Assembly (NCBI GenBank): GCA_947629385.1
Contig: CANRDO010000017.1
Coordinates: 1-57,443 of the forward strand
Direction: 5' to 3'
Source of the DNA: an uncultured Lachnospiraceae bacterium
GTDB taxonomy: Bacteria > Bacillota > Clostridia > Lachnospirales > Lachnospiraceae
Length of the DNA stretch: 57,443 nucleotides
Shown here: positions 16,987 through 26,389 of the stretch, in pieces
Numbering within the stretch: position 1 is the stretch's first letter
How the letters are laid out: every line of letters starts with the position of its first letter
Notes under the pieces: model-generated
Told to the model about the DNA's origin: nothing
The model's input: only the letters and a program-made list of their open reading frames with translations
Databases searched by the model: none
Program-made: the position numbers and the translations under genes

Positions 16987-17279
16987 GTGTCATGTCTGTT
17001 CCTTAAATTCTTTTGAATAAGCTCTGTTTCGGACGGATGATTTCAAGGATTCCGGTCCTGCTTCCTGATATTTTCGAACCCATAAGCCAACCGTGGAACG
17101 GCCACGCTTTCCGAGGCCGAGATCTGCAGCTATCTGTTTCTGGCTCTTCCTGCCGCTGAGATAATCCTCAACGGCCTGAATCTTATCTTCATAAGTGCAC
17201 TTCTGTCTCTTAGACATGAAATAATCCCTCCTAGTAGATTTTGGATATTTCCATTGTCTACTTTAGAGGGATCATATCA
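16987..17279 (-). mobile_element. Left-end fragment of an IS3-family (IS150-like) insertion sequence
   Basis: The minus-strand end beginning TGATATGATCCC and followed by AAGTAGACAA (17279 downward) resembles an IS3-family terminal inverted repeat. It is followed, as expected, by a ribosome binding site and orfA. No orfB and no right end are present; the element is broken where the LRR remnant begins. Confidence 0.6.
16990..17217 (-). pseudogene. Truncated IS3-family transposase OrfA
   Basis: 75 residues with an N-terminal helix-turn-helix (YEDKIQAVEDYLSGRKSQKQ, then IAADLGLG and VGLWVRKYQEAG) typical of IS150-type OrfA. The reading ends in EFKEQT and a stop, where full-length proteins continue with a second helix-turn-helix and coiled coil. 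GGAGGG precedes the ATG. It should not support transposition alone. Confidence 0.7.
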
Positions 17280-17531
17280 CTCGCAAAGTTCGGAACGGCT
17301 ATTCTTAGCTAATTACTTATTTCGCCGGGACGGGTGACTGGCACTCACCTTCCGGCTGTCTTGTTAAGTGTATTATAAGCTTTGTTTTATCTCCTGTCAA
17401 ACGTATTTTTCATTTCCTTTTCGTGCTCCATAACAGACGATTCGTGCCGAAACGATTGACAAATGCAGCATTTCATGGAAAATGAAAAACAAATCAAAAA
17501 AACAGTGTGAAACGGAGGCAGGCGCAATAAT
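17280..17531. other. Intergenic interval before the ABC exporter
   Basis: I see no gene here. A TTGACA occurs at about 17456 without a convincing -10 at the right distance, so the exporter promoter is unplaced. The short inverted repeat GTGACTGGCACTCAC lies near 17334-17348. Confidence 0.4.
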
Positions 17532-18284
17532 ATGATCGAAGTACATGACTTGTTGAAAAAATACGGCGAAAAAACTGCCGTCAATCATATTTCCTGGACA
17601 GCGCGGGACGGCGCGATCACGGGCTTCATCGGGCCAAACGGAGCCGGGAAGACTACAACTTTGAAGATGATCACGGGAATCCTGGAGCCGGACGGCGGTT
17701 CTGTCCTGCTCAACGGAACGGATATCCGGAAGGATCCGCTTCGAGCAAAACAGCAGTTTGGATTCGTATCGGACTCGCCGGATCATTTTCTGCGCTTGAA
17801 AGGCATCGAATACGTCAATTTCATGGCGGACATGTACCAAACCCCGAGCGAGGGACGCCGCGCCTTTGTAGAGGAGTACGCCGCCCGGCTGGGGATACTC
17901 GACGCGCTGGAGAGCACGATCCTGTCTTATTCCCACGGCATGCGGCAGAAGATCATGATCCTGGGCGCGCTCGTCCACCGGCCGTCGATCTGGATCCTGG
18001 ATGAACCGATGCTTGGGCTGGATCCGCTGGCGTCGCACGAGCTGAAGCTGATGATGAAGGAACACTGCGCGCAGGGCAATTCCGTGCTTTTCTCCACGCA
18101 TGTCCTGGAGGTGGCGGAGAAGCTCTGCGATGAGATCCTCATCATCAAAAAAGGAGAGCTGCAGTATCAGGGCACACTGGAAGGACTGCGGGCAGAATAC
18201 CCGTCCGACCTGTCCCTCGAAGACATTTTTATCAGGATCAACGCGGATCAGGAAACAGACCGGACCAAAGACATTCATCAGTGA
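17532..18284 (+). CDS. ABC exporter ATP-binding protein
   Basis: 250-residue cytoplasmic ATPase. Walker A is GPNGAGKTTT (about residues 34-43), the signature is LSYSHGMRQK (a variant of LSGGQ), Walker B is WILDEPMLGLDP and the switch histidine lies in FSTH. The closest general class is ABC-2-type drug, lantibiotic or Na+ exporters. Its stop lies 11 bp before the start of the membrane partner, so the two genes form one operon. Substrate unknown. Confidence 0.9.
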   Translation: MIEVHDLLKKYGEKTAVNHISWTARDGAITGFIGPNGAGKTTTLKMITGILEPDGGSVLLNGTDIRKDPLRAKQQFGFVSDSPDHFLRLKGIEYVNFMADMYQTPSEGRRAFVEEYAARLGILDALESTILSYSHGMRQKIMILGALVHRPSIWILDEPMLGLDPLASHELKLMMKEHCAQGNSVLFSTHVLEVAEKLCDEILIIKKGELQYQGTLEGLRAEYPSDLSLEDIFIRINADQETDRTKDIHQ

Positions 18285-18295
18285 GGAAGTCTGCC

Positions 18296-19981
18296 ATGAA
18301 GAAATATATTCTGCTCTATAAAACGCTTCGCAAATGCGATAAACCAACCCCCTCAGACACTTCGCCGTACGCTGACAAGAACATCCCGATCTCGCTGATT
18401 GTCGAGCTTGTCCTTATCCTATGCGCAGCGGCCGGATGCGGCTACATCGGCTATGCGTTCGCCGACATGCTCGAGCTGTTCGGCGGAGTTTCCGTCGTGT
18501 TCGCGGTCCTGGCTCTGCTTGGCGGCTGCATTGTCGCGGTAAAGGGACTGATCCGGCTGATCAACTCCCTCTATATGTCGACGGATACCGCCTTGCTCAT
18601 CACCATGCCGCTCTCCTCTGTTGCGCTCGCCACGGTAAGGCTTGCGGATGTACTGCCGGGATCTTTCCTGATCATGGCCGGGATACTGCTGTCCTTCGCT
18701 GTGGGTTACGGCTTCGCGGCCTCTACCGGTCTTCTCTTCTGGCTGGGCGTCCTTTTGTACATCGTCCTTATCCCGCTGTTCACCACGTTTGCGATGGCGG
18801 CGCTCGCCATTCTGTTCATGAGCGTGTTCCGCTTCATGCGCAGCCGCAACGTGATGAAATACATCGGCGTTCTCGGCGCGCTGATCGGCGTCATCGCCTA
18901 TGTGTGCTGGTATGCCCTGTCGTCCACAGATATAGACCTTGTGAAAGCGGCCGGAACTGTCCTGAATTTCACCAAAAACTATGTCTGGCTGGTTCCCGTC
19001 ATCCCGTTTATCCGCAAATTCGCAGAGACGGGAGGGCTGCTTCCCCTCCTGGAGGCATTGTTCGTCACGGCCGCCGCGCTCGCCGCTTATCTCGCGGCCG
19101 CAGGATTTCTGTACCTGAAGGGCGCCGTCAATATGCAGGACGCTTCTTCCTCCCGGCAGCTTACCGACCGATCCCGGGAAAGGATCTACAAGGCAAGGAG
19201 CCCACGCGCGAGCTATCAGCAAAAAGAGCTGCGCCTGCTTTTGCGCAACCCGGTCTATCTGCTGAAAGATTTTATCCTGGCATTCGGCTGGCCGCTCATC
19301 ATAATCCCGCTTTTCCTGATCTCAAAGATGACCGCCGCACCTGCGCCGGAGGGCTCGGAAGAAGAACTGGCAACATTAAAGGCCGCTCTGACTTCCGACG
19401 TCACCCTTGTTCTGGTCCTGACGCTCGGCATTGTCTGCGCAGCCATTCTCTTTCTGAATATGTTCAATGATCTCGCCTACTCCTCGATCACAAGAGAGGG
19501 CGATATGTTCTCCTTCATGAAACAGCTCCCGCTCTCGTTCCGCGAGCAGATCCGGGCGAAACGCAACGTCGCGCGGAACATCGTCGGCATCTCGACGGTC
19601 GTATATCTGACGGTCGCCGCGCTTGTCGGGGTAATTCTTGGCATAATCCCCTGGTATGTCCTGCCCTACAGCCTTTCGGTCGGCGTCCCGCTTCTGCTGC
19701 TTGTAGTGGACATCGACATGATCAGCGGCATCCGCCACGCGAACCTGCACTGGGACAACGAGGCGACCGCCGTCAAAAAGAACGCAAAGCTGATCCTGGG
19801 AAGCTATCTGCTGACGATTCTTGTCATCATCGGGCTTGTCTTCCTCTACTCTTTCCTCCGGAAGCATCTTTTTCTGTCACTTCCCTGTCTGCTGGCAATC
19901 CCGCTGCTGCTCATCGTCCTGGCCGTACTGACAGATCGGCGCATGTACGCGATCGCGGAGAAAACGTTGGGGAAATTGTAG
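18296..19981 (+). CDS. ABC exporter membrane subunit
   Basis: 561-residue polytopic membrane protein with about 12 hydrophobic segments in two groups, separated by a basic cytoplasmic stretch (SRQLTDRSRERIYKARSPRA) near the middle. This is a double-length ABC-2-like permease, so a homodimer is not required. The ATG at 18296 has GTGAGGAAG upstream and follows the ATPase gene directly. No motif identifies the substrate. Confidence 0.85.
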   Translation: MKKYILLYKTLRKCDKPTPSDTSPYADKNIPISLIVELVLILCAAAGCGYIGYAFADMLELFGGVSVVFAVLALLGGCIVAVKGLIRLINSLYMSTDTALLITMPLSSVALATVRLADVLPGSFLIMAGILLSFAVGYGFAASTGLLFWLGVLLYIVLIPLFTTFAMAALAILFMSVFRFMRSRNVMKYIGVLGALIGVIAYVCWYALSSTDIDLVKAAGTVLNFTKNYVWLVPVIPFIRKFAETGGLLPLLEALFVTAAALAAYLAAAGFLYLKGAVNMQDASSSRQLTDRSRERIYKARSPRASYQQKELRLLLRNPVYLLKDFILAFGWPLIIIPLFLISKMTAAPAPEGSEEELATLKAALTSDVTLVLVLTLGIVCAAILFLNMFNDLAYSSITREGDMFSFMKQLPLSFREQIRAKRNVARNIVGISTVVYLTVAALVGVILGIIPWYVLPYSLSVGVPLLLLVVDIDMISGIRHANLHWDNEATAVKKNAKLILGSYLLTILVIIGLVFLYSFLRKHLFLSLPCLLAIPLLLIVLAVLTDRRMYAIAEKTLGKL

Positions 19982-20019
19982 CAAATCCCGCTCCTCGCAA
20001 ATTGCTTCTTCTATCTGCG

Positions 20020-20778
20020 TCAAGGGATTCGCTTCCCACACTCCCGCGCGACGAAATACACCCGCTCGCTATCCGGGCGCGGCGCGTCCTGCGTAAACGC
20101 GTCAAACACCGCCTCCGGCTTCAGACCGGCACGCGCAAGCGCATCCTCGATCTCCCTGATCTCATACGCCCTTTGGTAGTGCGTCTCCTCATATTTCTCA
20201 TACAGTCCGTCCTTCCGCTGAAGAAACAGCGTGAGATCGTACTCATTGATGCGCGTCTCCTCGTCGTACCAATTCTCCCAGATGAAGCTGCTTTCGTCAC
20301 GATTCTCCGCGATCACGGACTCTCCAAGCTCCCGGTACTTGCCAACCGTATTCAGGTCAAAAATGAACACGCCGCCCGGATCAAGGTAATTGTTGACAAG
20401 TGAAAACACTCTGACGAGCTCCTCCGTATCCGTCACATAATTGATCGAATCGCAGACGCTCACAACCGCGCGCACTGTTCCGTACAGCTCGAACTCGCGC
20501 ATGTCCTGCAGCAGATACAGAATGTCATGCCCGGAGGCATCCTTCTTCTCTTGCGCGATCTCCAGCATCTCCGGCGAATTGTCCACGCCGATCATATCGT
20601 AGCCCACCGCCGCCAGGCGCTCCGTCATCTCGCCGGTCCCGCAGCCGAGCTCAAGCACAAGCCCATCCGCAACGCCGTACTGCGTCAGCAGACTATGCAG
20701 GTACGCGCACCACTCGTCGTAGGGAATATTGTCCATGAAGGTGTCATACACTTGCGCGAAGCTTTCATAAGATGCCAT
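20020..20778 (-). CDS. SAM-dependent methyltransferase (class I)
   Basis: 252 residues. Motif I is LVLELGCGTGEMTERLA, and the acidic post-motif (MIGVDNSPEML) binds SAM. The N-terminus ASYESFAQVYDTFMDNIPYD matches small Firmicutes methyltransferases often encoded near metabolic genes. The ATG at 20778 is chosen because GAGGTGACA lies just upstream. It lies 29 bp after the hisC stop, so the two are probably cotranscribed. Substrate not deducible. Confidence 0.85.
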   Translation of the reverse strand: MASYESFAQVYDTFMDNIPYDEWCAYLHSLLTQYGVADGLVLELGCGTGEMTERLAAVGYDMIGVDNSPEMLEIAQEKKDASGHDILYLLQDMREFELYGTVRAVVSVCDSINYVTDTEELVRVFSLVNNYLDPGGVFIFDLNTVGKYRELGESVIAENRDESSFIWENWYDEETRINEYDLTLFLQRKDGLYEKYEETHYQRAYEIREIEDALARAGLKPEAVFDAFTQDAPRPDSERVYFVARECGKRIP

Positions 20779-20807
20779 ACTTGTCACCTCGATTCGTGTA
20801 TAGTTCA

Positions 20808-21866
20808 CTAAACACGAAGATATTCTCTCAGGAAACGATACAGCGCATCCATCTCCTCGTCCGTGCCGATCGTGATGCGCAGGTAGTTGTCGATCCGCGG
20901 CTTATCGAAATAGCGCACGTAGATCCCCTCCGCCTTCAGCGCCTCAAAAAGCTCCCGCGCCGGGCAAGTCTTATGCGTTACGAAGAGGAAGTTCGCCAGC
21001 GAATCCGTGCACGAAAAGCCGAGCTGTGTCAGCTCCTTCTTCGCGCGCTCCCGCGTCTCGACAATCTTGTGGCGCGTCTCCATCAGATACATGCTGTCGC
21101 TGACCGCCGCCGCACCGAGGCGGATCGCCGCCTCATTCATCGTGTAGGAGTTGAAGGAATATTTGACATCGTTCAAGTGGCGGATCAGTTCCTCGCTGCC
21201 AAACGCGTAGCCGATGCGCATTCCTGCCATGCAGCGCGATTTTGAGAAGGTCTGCACAATCAACAGATTCTCGTATTTCTCCAAAAGTGCGCGCGCGGAG
21301 AGTCCGCCGAAATCGATGTACGCCTCGTCCACAATGACGATGACATCCTGATTGTGCTGCAGGATATCCTCAATATTGTCAAGCGGCATCTGCACGCCGG
21401 TCGGTGCATTCGGATTCGGAAAGATCACGCCGCCATTTTCTTTATAATAGTCTTCCTTCACGATCTCGAACTTATCGTTCAGCGGCGGGCACTCGTACGG
21501 AATACGAAAGAGATCCGCCCACACGTCGTAGAAGGAATAAGTGATATCCGGAAAAAGGATTGGCTTTTCTGAATTAAAAAAGGTGAGAAAGCTCATCGCC
21601 AGCACATCGTCCGAGCCGACGCCCACGAACACCTGCTCCGGGCGCGTCCGGTACTCCTTCGCGATCGCGCCGACCAGCTCCCCGGCTGTCGGATCCGGGT
21701 ACTTCCGCATCGTCTCCGTTGTCATCTGCCGCAGCGCGTCCAGCGCCTTCGGGGAAGGCGGGTACGGGTTCTCGTTCGTGTTCAGCTTGATCACGTTCGG
21801 CTGCTTCGGCTGCTCTCCCGGCGTGTATGGCGTTACCTTCCGGATGTTTTTTTCCCACTCTCTCAT
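20808..21866 (-). CDS. hisC: Histidinol-phosphate aminotransferase-like enzyme
   Basis: PLP-dependent class I/II aminotransferase of 352 residues. NTNENPYPPSPKA opens the substrate region, the Schiff-base lysine is in QTFSKSRCMAG (about residue 209) and GSDDVL lies in the cofactor-binding part. No other histidine genes are nearby, so the true substrate could be another keto or imidazole acid. AGGAG precedes the ATG. The 73-bp gap from the upstream ABC gene contains the third copy of the shared leader element. Confidence 0.85.
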   Translation of the reverse strand: MREWEKNIRKVTPYTPGEQPKQPNVIKLNTNENPYPPSPKALDALRQMTTETMRKYPDPTAGELVGAIAKEYRTRPEQVFVGVGSDDVLAMSFLTFFNSEKPILFPDITYSFYDVWADLFRIPYECPPLNDKFEIVKEDYYKENGGVIFPNPNAPTGVQMPLDNIEDILQHNQDVIVIVDEAYIDFGGLSARALLEKYENLLIVQTFSKSRCMAGMRIGYAFGSEELIRHLNDVKYSFNSYTMNEAAIRLGAAAVSDSMYLMETRHKIVETRERAKKELTQLGFSCTDSLANFLFVTHKTCPARELFEALKAEGIYVRYFDKPRIDNYLRITIGTDEEMDALYRFLREYLRV

Positions 21867-21897
21867 GCAAGTTACTCCTGTCTTCTGTTATTTGTAT

Positions 21898-21945
21898 TAA
21901 TGAGCCGGTCGCGGGCCCCTCGATGGGGGCATTGCCCTATCATCC
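21898..21945 (-). repeat. Intergenic leader element, hisC copy
   Basis: Minus strand: CGCGGATGATAGGGCAATGCC, interrupted here for reading as CGCGGATGAT then AGGGCAATGCC, followed by CGAGGGGCCCGCGA and CGGCTCAT. The order of blocks matches the glnA and dapL leaders. The 5' part overlaps the stop codon of the ABC gene. Confidence 0.4.
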
Positions 21946-23664
21946 GCGATATAATTTCGCATAAATCCCGTCTTTCGCGAGCAGCTCCTCGTGCGTGCCC
22001 TGCTCCTCGATGCCCTTGTGCGTGAGCACGAGGATCTTCTGCGCGTTGCGGATCGTCGATAGCCGGTGCGCGATCACGAAGGTCGTCCTGCCGTGCGCGA
22101 GCGCCTCCATCGACTGCTGCACGATCTTCTCGCTCTCATTGTCGAGCGCCGAGGTCGCCTCGTCGAAAATCAGGATCGGCGGATTCTTCAGAAATACGCG
22201 TGCGATCGAGAGCCGCTGCTTCTGCCCTCCGGAGAGCTTCACGCCTCGCTGCCCGATGTCGGTCAGATAGCCGTCCGGAAGCTGCTCGATAAATTCATGC
22301 GCGTTCGCGAGCTTCGCCGCGGCGACGACCTCCTCGTCCGTCGCGTCCGGCCTGCCGTAGCGGATATTCTCCATGACGTTCTCCGCGAACAGATAAACGT
22401 CCTGCTGCACGATACCGATCTGCCTGCGCAGATCCGCAAGCTTGATCTTGCGGATGTCCGTGCCGTCTAAGAGGATCCGCCCGGCGTCCACGTCGTAGAA
22501 GCGCGGGATCAGACTGCACAGCGTCGTCTTTCCGCCTCCCGACGAGCCAACGATCGCCAGGTAGTCACCCGGCTTCACATGCAGATCAATATGGCTGAGC
22601 ACCGTGTCCAGATTGTCTTCATATTTGAACGATACATTGTCGAAGCGGATGTCGCCCTTCGCGTTCTGGATGCTGACCGCGTCCGGCGCGTCCGTGATGT
22701 CCGGCGCGATCGCCAGGATCTCCAGAAAGCGCTCGTAGCCCGTGTAGCCGTTCTGGAACTGCTCCGTAAAGTTGATGAGCTTCCGGATCGGCTCGGTGAA
22801 GTTGTTGATGTAGAGCAGAAAGGTCACGAGGTCCGCAACCTCCATGCGCCCGCCCGTCATCAATGCCGCCCCGACGACGAGCACCGCGATCGTCACGAGC
22901 GTCGTCAGCGCGCCCAGACCGGAATTGTACCAGCCCATGTACCAGTAGCTGCGGCGCTTTGACTCGACGAAACGCTCATTGCCCTCGCGGAATTTCCGCA
23001 TCTCGACCGCCTCGTTGCCGAACGACTTGACGGCGCGCACGCCGGACAGACTATCCTCGATCTGGCTGTTGATGTCCGCGATCCGCGCGCGGTTCTGCTT
23101 GAACGCACGCTTCATCTTGCGATTGAAATAAGCCGCGTAGAGCACAATCACCGGCAGAAACGCGAACGCGACGAGCGTCAGCGTCGCGTTGATCTGAAGC
23201 AGGATCACAAACGAGCCGATAAATTTGATCAGAGAGATCACCACATCCTCCGGGCCGTGGTGCAGAAGCTCGCTGATGTCAAACAGATCCGAGGTGATAC
23301 GCGACAGGAGCTGCCCGACCTTCTGGTTGTCGTAGAAGGCGAAGGACAGCTTCTGATAATGCCCGAAGATCTCATTGCGCATGTCGTGCTCAATCTTCGC
23401 TCCCATGATATGTCCAAAATACGCGATATAAAAGTTGCAGAAGCACTCCAGCGCGACCAGGCCCGCCATCAGCATGCCCAGCCGCAGGATGATCCGCATC
23501 GCCTCTCCGCCCGGGAGCAGGACTACGCTCGTCGTCACATAACGCACGATCAGCGGGATTCCGAGCGTCACGCCCGCGCCCAAAATGGCAAAAAACATAT
23601 CGCTGAAAAACAGCTTCAGGTACGGCCTGTAATACGCGATCAGGCGTTTCCATTTGTGCTCCAT
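21940..23664 (-). CDS. ABC half-transporter (MsbA/multidrug type)
   Basis: 574-residue fused permease-ATPase. The N-terminal six-helix exporter domain (about 1-310) contains the expected long cytoplasmic loops. The ATPase domain has Walker A VGSSGGGKTTL, signature LSGGQKQRLS, Walker B ILIFDEATSALD and H-loop VIAHRLST. It probably works as a homodimer exporting lipids or drugs. The ATG at 23664 follows CAGGAGGG at a long spacing; the in-frame extension to 23766 has no binding site. Confidence 0.9.
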   Translation of the reverse strand: MEHKWKRLIAYYRPYLKLFFSDMFFAILGAGVTLGIPLIVRYVTTSVVLLPGGEAMRIILRLGMLMAGLVALECFCNFYIAYFGHIMGAKIEHDMRNEIFGHYQKLSFAFYDNQKVGQLLSRITSDLFDISELLHHGPEDVVISLIKFIGSFVILLQINATLTLVAFAFLPVIVLYAAYFNRKMKRAFKQNRARIADINSQIEDSLSGVRAVKSFGNEAVEMRKFREGNERFVESKRRSYWYMGWYNSGLGALTTLVTIAVLVVGAALMTGGRMEVADLVTFLLYINNFTEPIRKLINFTEQFQNGYTGYERFLEILAIAPDITDAPDAVSIQNAKGDIRFDNVSFKYEDNLDTVLSHIDLHVKPGDYLAIVGSSGGGKTTLCSLIPRFYDVDAGRILLDGTDIRKIKLADLRRQIGIVQQDVYLFAENVMENIRYGRPDATDEEVVAAAKLANAHEFIEQLPDGYLTDIGQRGVKLSGGQKQRLSIARVFLKNPPILIFDEATSALDNESEKIVQQSMEALAHGRTTFVIAHRLSTIRNAQKILVLTHKGIEEQGTHEELLAKDGIYAKLYRG

Positions 23665-23817
23665 GTGAGCCTTGTCCCTCCTGTTTTCTGTACTCTTCCT
23701 GTTTCTCCGAACGGTTCCCGCCGCACATATTATTTTCCTGCAGCGGTCATCATCGCTATCCGGCACTTATTATCTTCATCAATGCCGAAGCATGTCTTAT
23801 CTTTCCTGATTTCCTCT

Positions 23818-25164
23818 TCACTCCTGCGTCAGACCCTGCTCCCGGATCACGGTGATCACGCTGTCCACATACTTCGCGCAGAGCTCGTCGCTCTCGGCCT
23901 CCACCATAACGCGGATAACCGGCTCCGTACCGCTTTCGCGGACGAGAATTCTTCCATCCTCGCCCAGCTCCTTCTCAACCTCTTCCACCGCCGCGCGCAC
24001 AGCCGCGTTGTCCTTCACAGCCTGCTTGTCGGCCACGCGGACATTCTTCAGAAGCTGTGGGTAGATCCGCACCTCCGAGGCCAACGCAGCAAGGCTCATC
24101 TTTTTCTCCATCATGACCTCCATAACCTTCAGCGAGGTCAGAATGCCGTCGCCGGTCGTCGCAAACTGAGAAAAGATAATGTGCCCGGACTGCTCGCCGC
24201 CAAGGCAGTGCCCGTTCTCCACCATGTTCGCGTAGACATATTTGTCGCCGACCGCCGTTTTCACATAATTGATTCCGACCTTGTCGAACGCCTTGTAAAG
24301 TCCGAGGTTCGACATGACTGTCGTCACGACCGTATTGTTCGCCAGCTTGTGTTCTTCCTTCAGATACTTGCCGCAGATGTAAAGAATAAGGTCGCCGTCG
24401 ATGATGCGGCCGTTCTCGTCCACCGCGATGCAGCGATCCGCGTCGCCGTCATAGGCGAAGCCGACGTCCAGTCCCTTCTCCAGCACAAACTTCCGCAGCT
24501 CCTCGATGTGCGTAGATCCACAGTCCTTATTGATGTTCGTGCCGTCCGGCTCGTTGTGGATCACGTAGGTCTTCGCGCCGAGCGCGTCAAACACGCTCTT
24601 TGCGATGGAGGAGGAGCTGCCGTTTGAGCAGTCAAGCCCCACCTTCGTGTCCTTGAACGAGCGCGTCGCCAGCGAAATTAAATGCCCAATGTAGCGGTTC
24701 CGGCCCGCAATATAGTCCACCGTGCGGCCGATATTCTCACCGGTCGCGAGCGGGAGCTCTCCGATCTCCCCGTCGATGTACGCCTCGATCCGCTCCTCGA
24801 TCTCCGCCTCGATCTTCTTGCCGCTGCCGCTGATGATCTTCAGTCCGTTGTCATAGTAGGGATTGTGGCTCGCGGAGATCATGATACCACAGTCGAAATC
24901 CTCCGTCCGCACCACGTACGAGACGCTCGGCGTCGTCGTCACATGCAGCAGAAAAGCGTCCGCGCCCGAGGCCGTCAGCCCCGCCGCCAGCGCGTACTCA
25001 AACATGTAGCTGGAACGCCGCGTGTCCTTGCCGATCACAATGCGCGCCTTGTAGTCCTGCCCGTAGTACCAGCCCAGATAACGCCCCACCTTGAACGCAT
25101 GCTCCACCGTCAGTTTTTTGTTCGCCTCACCGCGAAAACCGTCCGTTCCGAAATACTTGCCCAT
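23818..25164 (-). CDS. glmM: Phosphoglucosamine mutase
   Basis: Interconverts glucosamine-6-phosphate and glucosamine-1-phosphate for UDP-GlcNAc and peptidoglycan synthesis. It has 448 residues, the usual length. The start MGKYFGTDGFRGEAN is canonical. The phosphoserine loop is ISASHNPYYDNG (about residue 99), the metal loop is DGDADRC and the phosphate-binding loop is RESGTEP. ACGGAG precedes the ATG at 25164. Confidence 0.95.
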   Translation of the reverse strand: MGKYFGTDGFRGEANKKLTVEHAFKVGRYLGWYYGQDYKARIVIGKDTRRSSYMFEYALAAGLTASGADAFLLHVTTTPSVSYVVRTEDFDCGIMISASHNPYYDNGLKIISGSGKKIEAEIEERIEAYIDGEIGELPLATGENIGRTVDYIAGRNRYIGHLISLATRSFKDTKVGLDCSNGSSSSIAKSVFDALGAKTYVIHNEPDGTNINKDCGSTHIEELRKFVLEKGLDVGFAYDGDADRCIAVDENGRIIDGDLILYICGKYLKEEHKLANNTVVTTVMSNLGLYKAFDKVGINYVKTAVGDKYVYANMVENGHCLGGEQSGHIIFSQFATTGDGILTSLKVMEVMMEKKMSLAALASEVRIYPQLLKNVRVADKQAVKDNAAVRAAVEEVEKELGEDGRILVRESGTEPVIRVMVEAESDELCAKYVDSVITVIREQGLTQE

Positions 25165-25266
25165 AATTTCACTCCGTTCCGGGATCCTTCGTCCCAATTC
25201 TTCTCATTCTAAATGTATTCTGCTCCTGTCAGGATTCTACATCATCTCCTGGCCATGTCGGTTTCT

Positions 25267-26139
25267 CTACTTCTCCTTCATGAGCTGCTCCCTGCAATCC
25301 TTCAGCATCGTCCGCTCCTCTTTCGGCATCTTCGGGTACTGCGGATCGATCTCCTCGAGCGTCCTTAAGACCGCCTCAGATACGAGATAGCGCGTGTACC
25401 ATTTCTGATCCGCCGGAAGCACATACCACGGACTCTCCTTCGTCGCCGTCGCGTTGATTACGTCCTCGTAGACCTTGTGATAGGTATCCCAAAGCGCCCG
25501 CTCCTTCAAGTCGGAGCTCGAGAACTTCCAGTTCTTCGCCGGCGTGTCGATGCGCTCGAGGAAGCGCTCCTTTTGCTTCTCCTTCGAGACATTCAGGAAG
25601 ATCTTGACCGTGCGGTAACTGTTTTCGTACAGATACTCCTCATAATTGCAAATTTGACGATAACGCTTTTTGAAGAAATCCTTGTCATTCTGCCCGGTAA
25701 TCCTCTTTGCCATGTGATAGGTCTTGTTCAGCTTGTGCACCTGAACCACCAGCACATCCTCATAGTAAGAACGATTGAAAATGGCCATCTTCCCGCGCTG
25801 CGGCAGACACTTGTTCACACGCCACAAAAAGTCGTGCGCCAGCTCCTCCGAGTTCGGCTGCTTGAAGCTGTATACGTCCACGCCCTGCGGGTTCACGCCT
25901 CCCATCACATGCTTGACCGTACTGTCCTTGCCGGCGGCGTCCATCGCCTGAAGCACAATGATCAGACCCTCCCTGCCATCCGCGTATAATCTGTCCTGAA
26001 GCTCCTGTATTTTCAGCTGGTTTTTCTCTGTTCTCTTCAGGATTTCTTCCTTGTCTACCTTATCCTTACTGCTGTTCGTCGGCAGCTTCTTCAGATTCAG
26101 CTTGCTGCTCCCGTCGAATTTGTAATCCTTCAGTGCCAT
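25267..26139 (-). CDS. ppk2: Polyphosphate kinase 2 family protein
   Basis: 290 residues. PPK2 enzymes use polyphosphate to phosphorylate nucleotides. Walker A region is LQAMDAAGKDSTVKHVMGG, and the Walker B/lid region includes FNRSYYEDVLVVQVH and RFLERID. The single-domain size fits class I/III PPK2, which makes ADP or ATP from AMP or ADP; the class cannot be settled by eye. The ATG at 26139 follows GGAGGTGG; a TAGAAT -10-like hexamer lies upstream near 26180. It is divergent from bioY. Confidence 0.9.
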   Translation of the reverse strand: MALKDYKFDGSSKLNLKKLPTNSSKDKVDKEEILKRTEKNQLKIQELQDRLYADGREGLIIVLQAMDAAGKDSTVKHVMGGVNPQGVDVYSFKQPNSEELAHDFLWRVNKCLPQRGKMAIFNRSYYEDVLVVQVHKLNKTYHMAKRITGQNDKDFFKKRYRQICNYEEYLYENSYRTVKIFLNVSKEKQKERFLERIDTPAKNWKFSSSDLKERALWDTYHKVYEDVINATATKESPWYVLPADQKWYTRYLVSEAVLRTLEEIDPQYPKMPKEERTMLKDCREQLMKEK

Positions 26140-26247
26140 GTATACCACCTCCGCCTGATTTATCTCAACATTGTCTTTCATTCTAGCACACTTCGCGGGA
26201 AATGTCTCCCATATTTTGGGCGCACGCAAAAATTCAGACGATTTTAT

Positions 26248-26278
26248 TTGTCAACCGTTTCATATTTTTGGTTGACAA
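26248..26278. promoter_or_regulatory. BirA-type biotin operator
   Basis: Perfect 9-bp inverted repeat TTGTCAACC (26248-26256) and GGTTGACAA (26270-26278) with a 13-bp spacer. It resembles the known BirA operator (TTGTAAACC, 14-16 bp spacer, GGTTTACAA). The right arm contains the -35 hexamer of bioY, so binding would block transcription. Confidence 0.75.
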
Positions 26279-26300
26279 TTTGTCAAACAGCCTTTATACT
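26272..26300 (+). promoter_or_regulatory. Sigma-A promoter of bioY
   Basis: -35 TTGACA (26272-26277), 17-bp spacer, -10 TATACT (26295-26300). Confidence 0.8.
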
Positions 26301-26389
26301 TGCAGTACATTGCAATCGAGGGCGCTTCCGGTTCATCTGGGATTTTCCGGAGCGTCCTCGGCAGCATGATAAGACAGGAGATTTTCATA

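Noticed and set aside
17456..17490. Promoter of the ABC exporter from TTGACA near 17456
   Set aside because: No acceptable -10 at 16-18 bp spacing.
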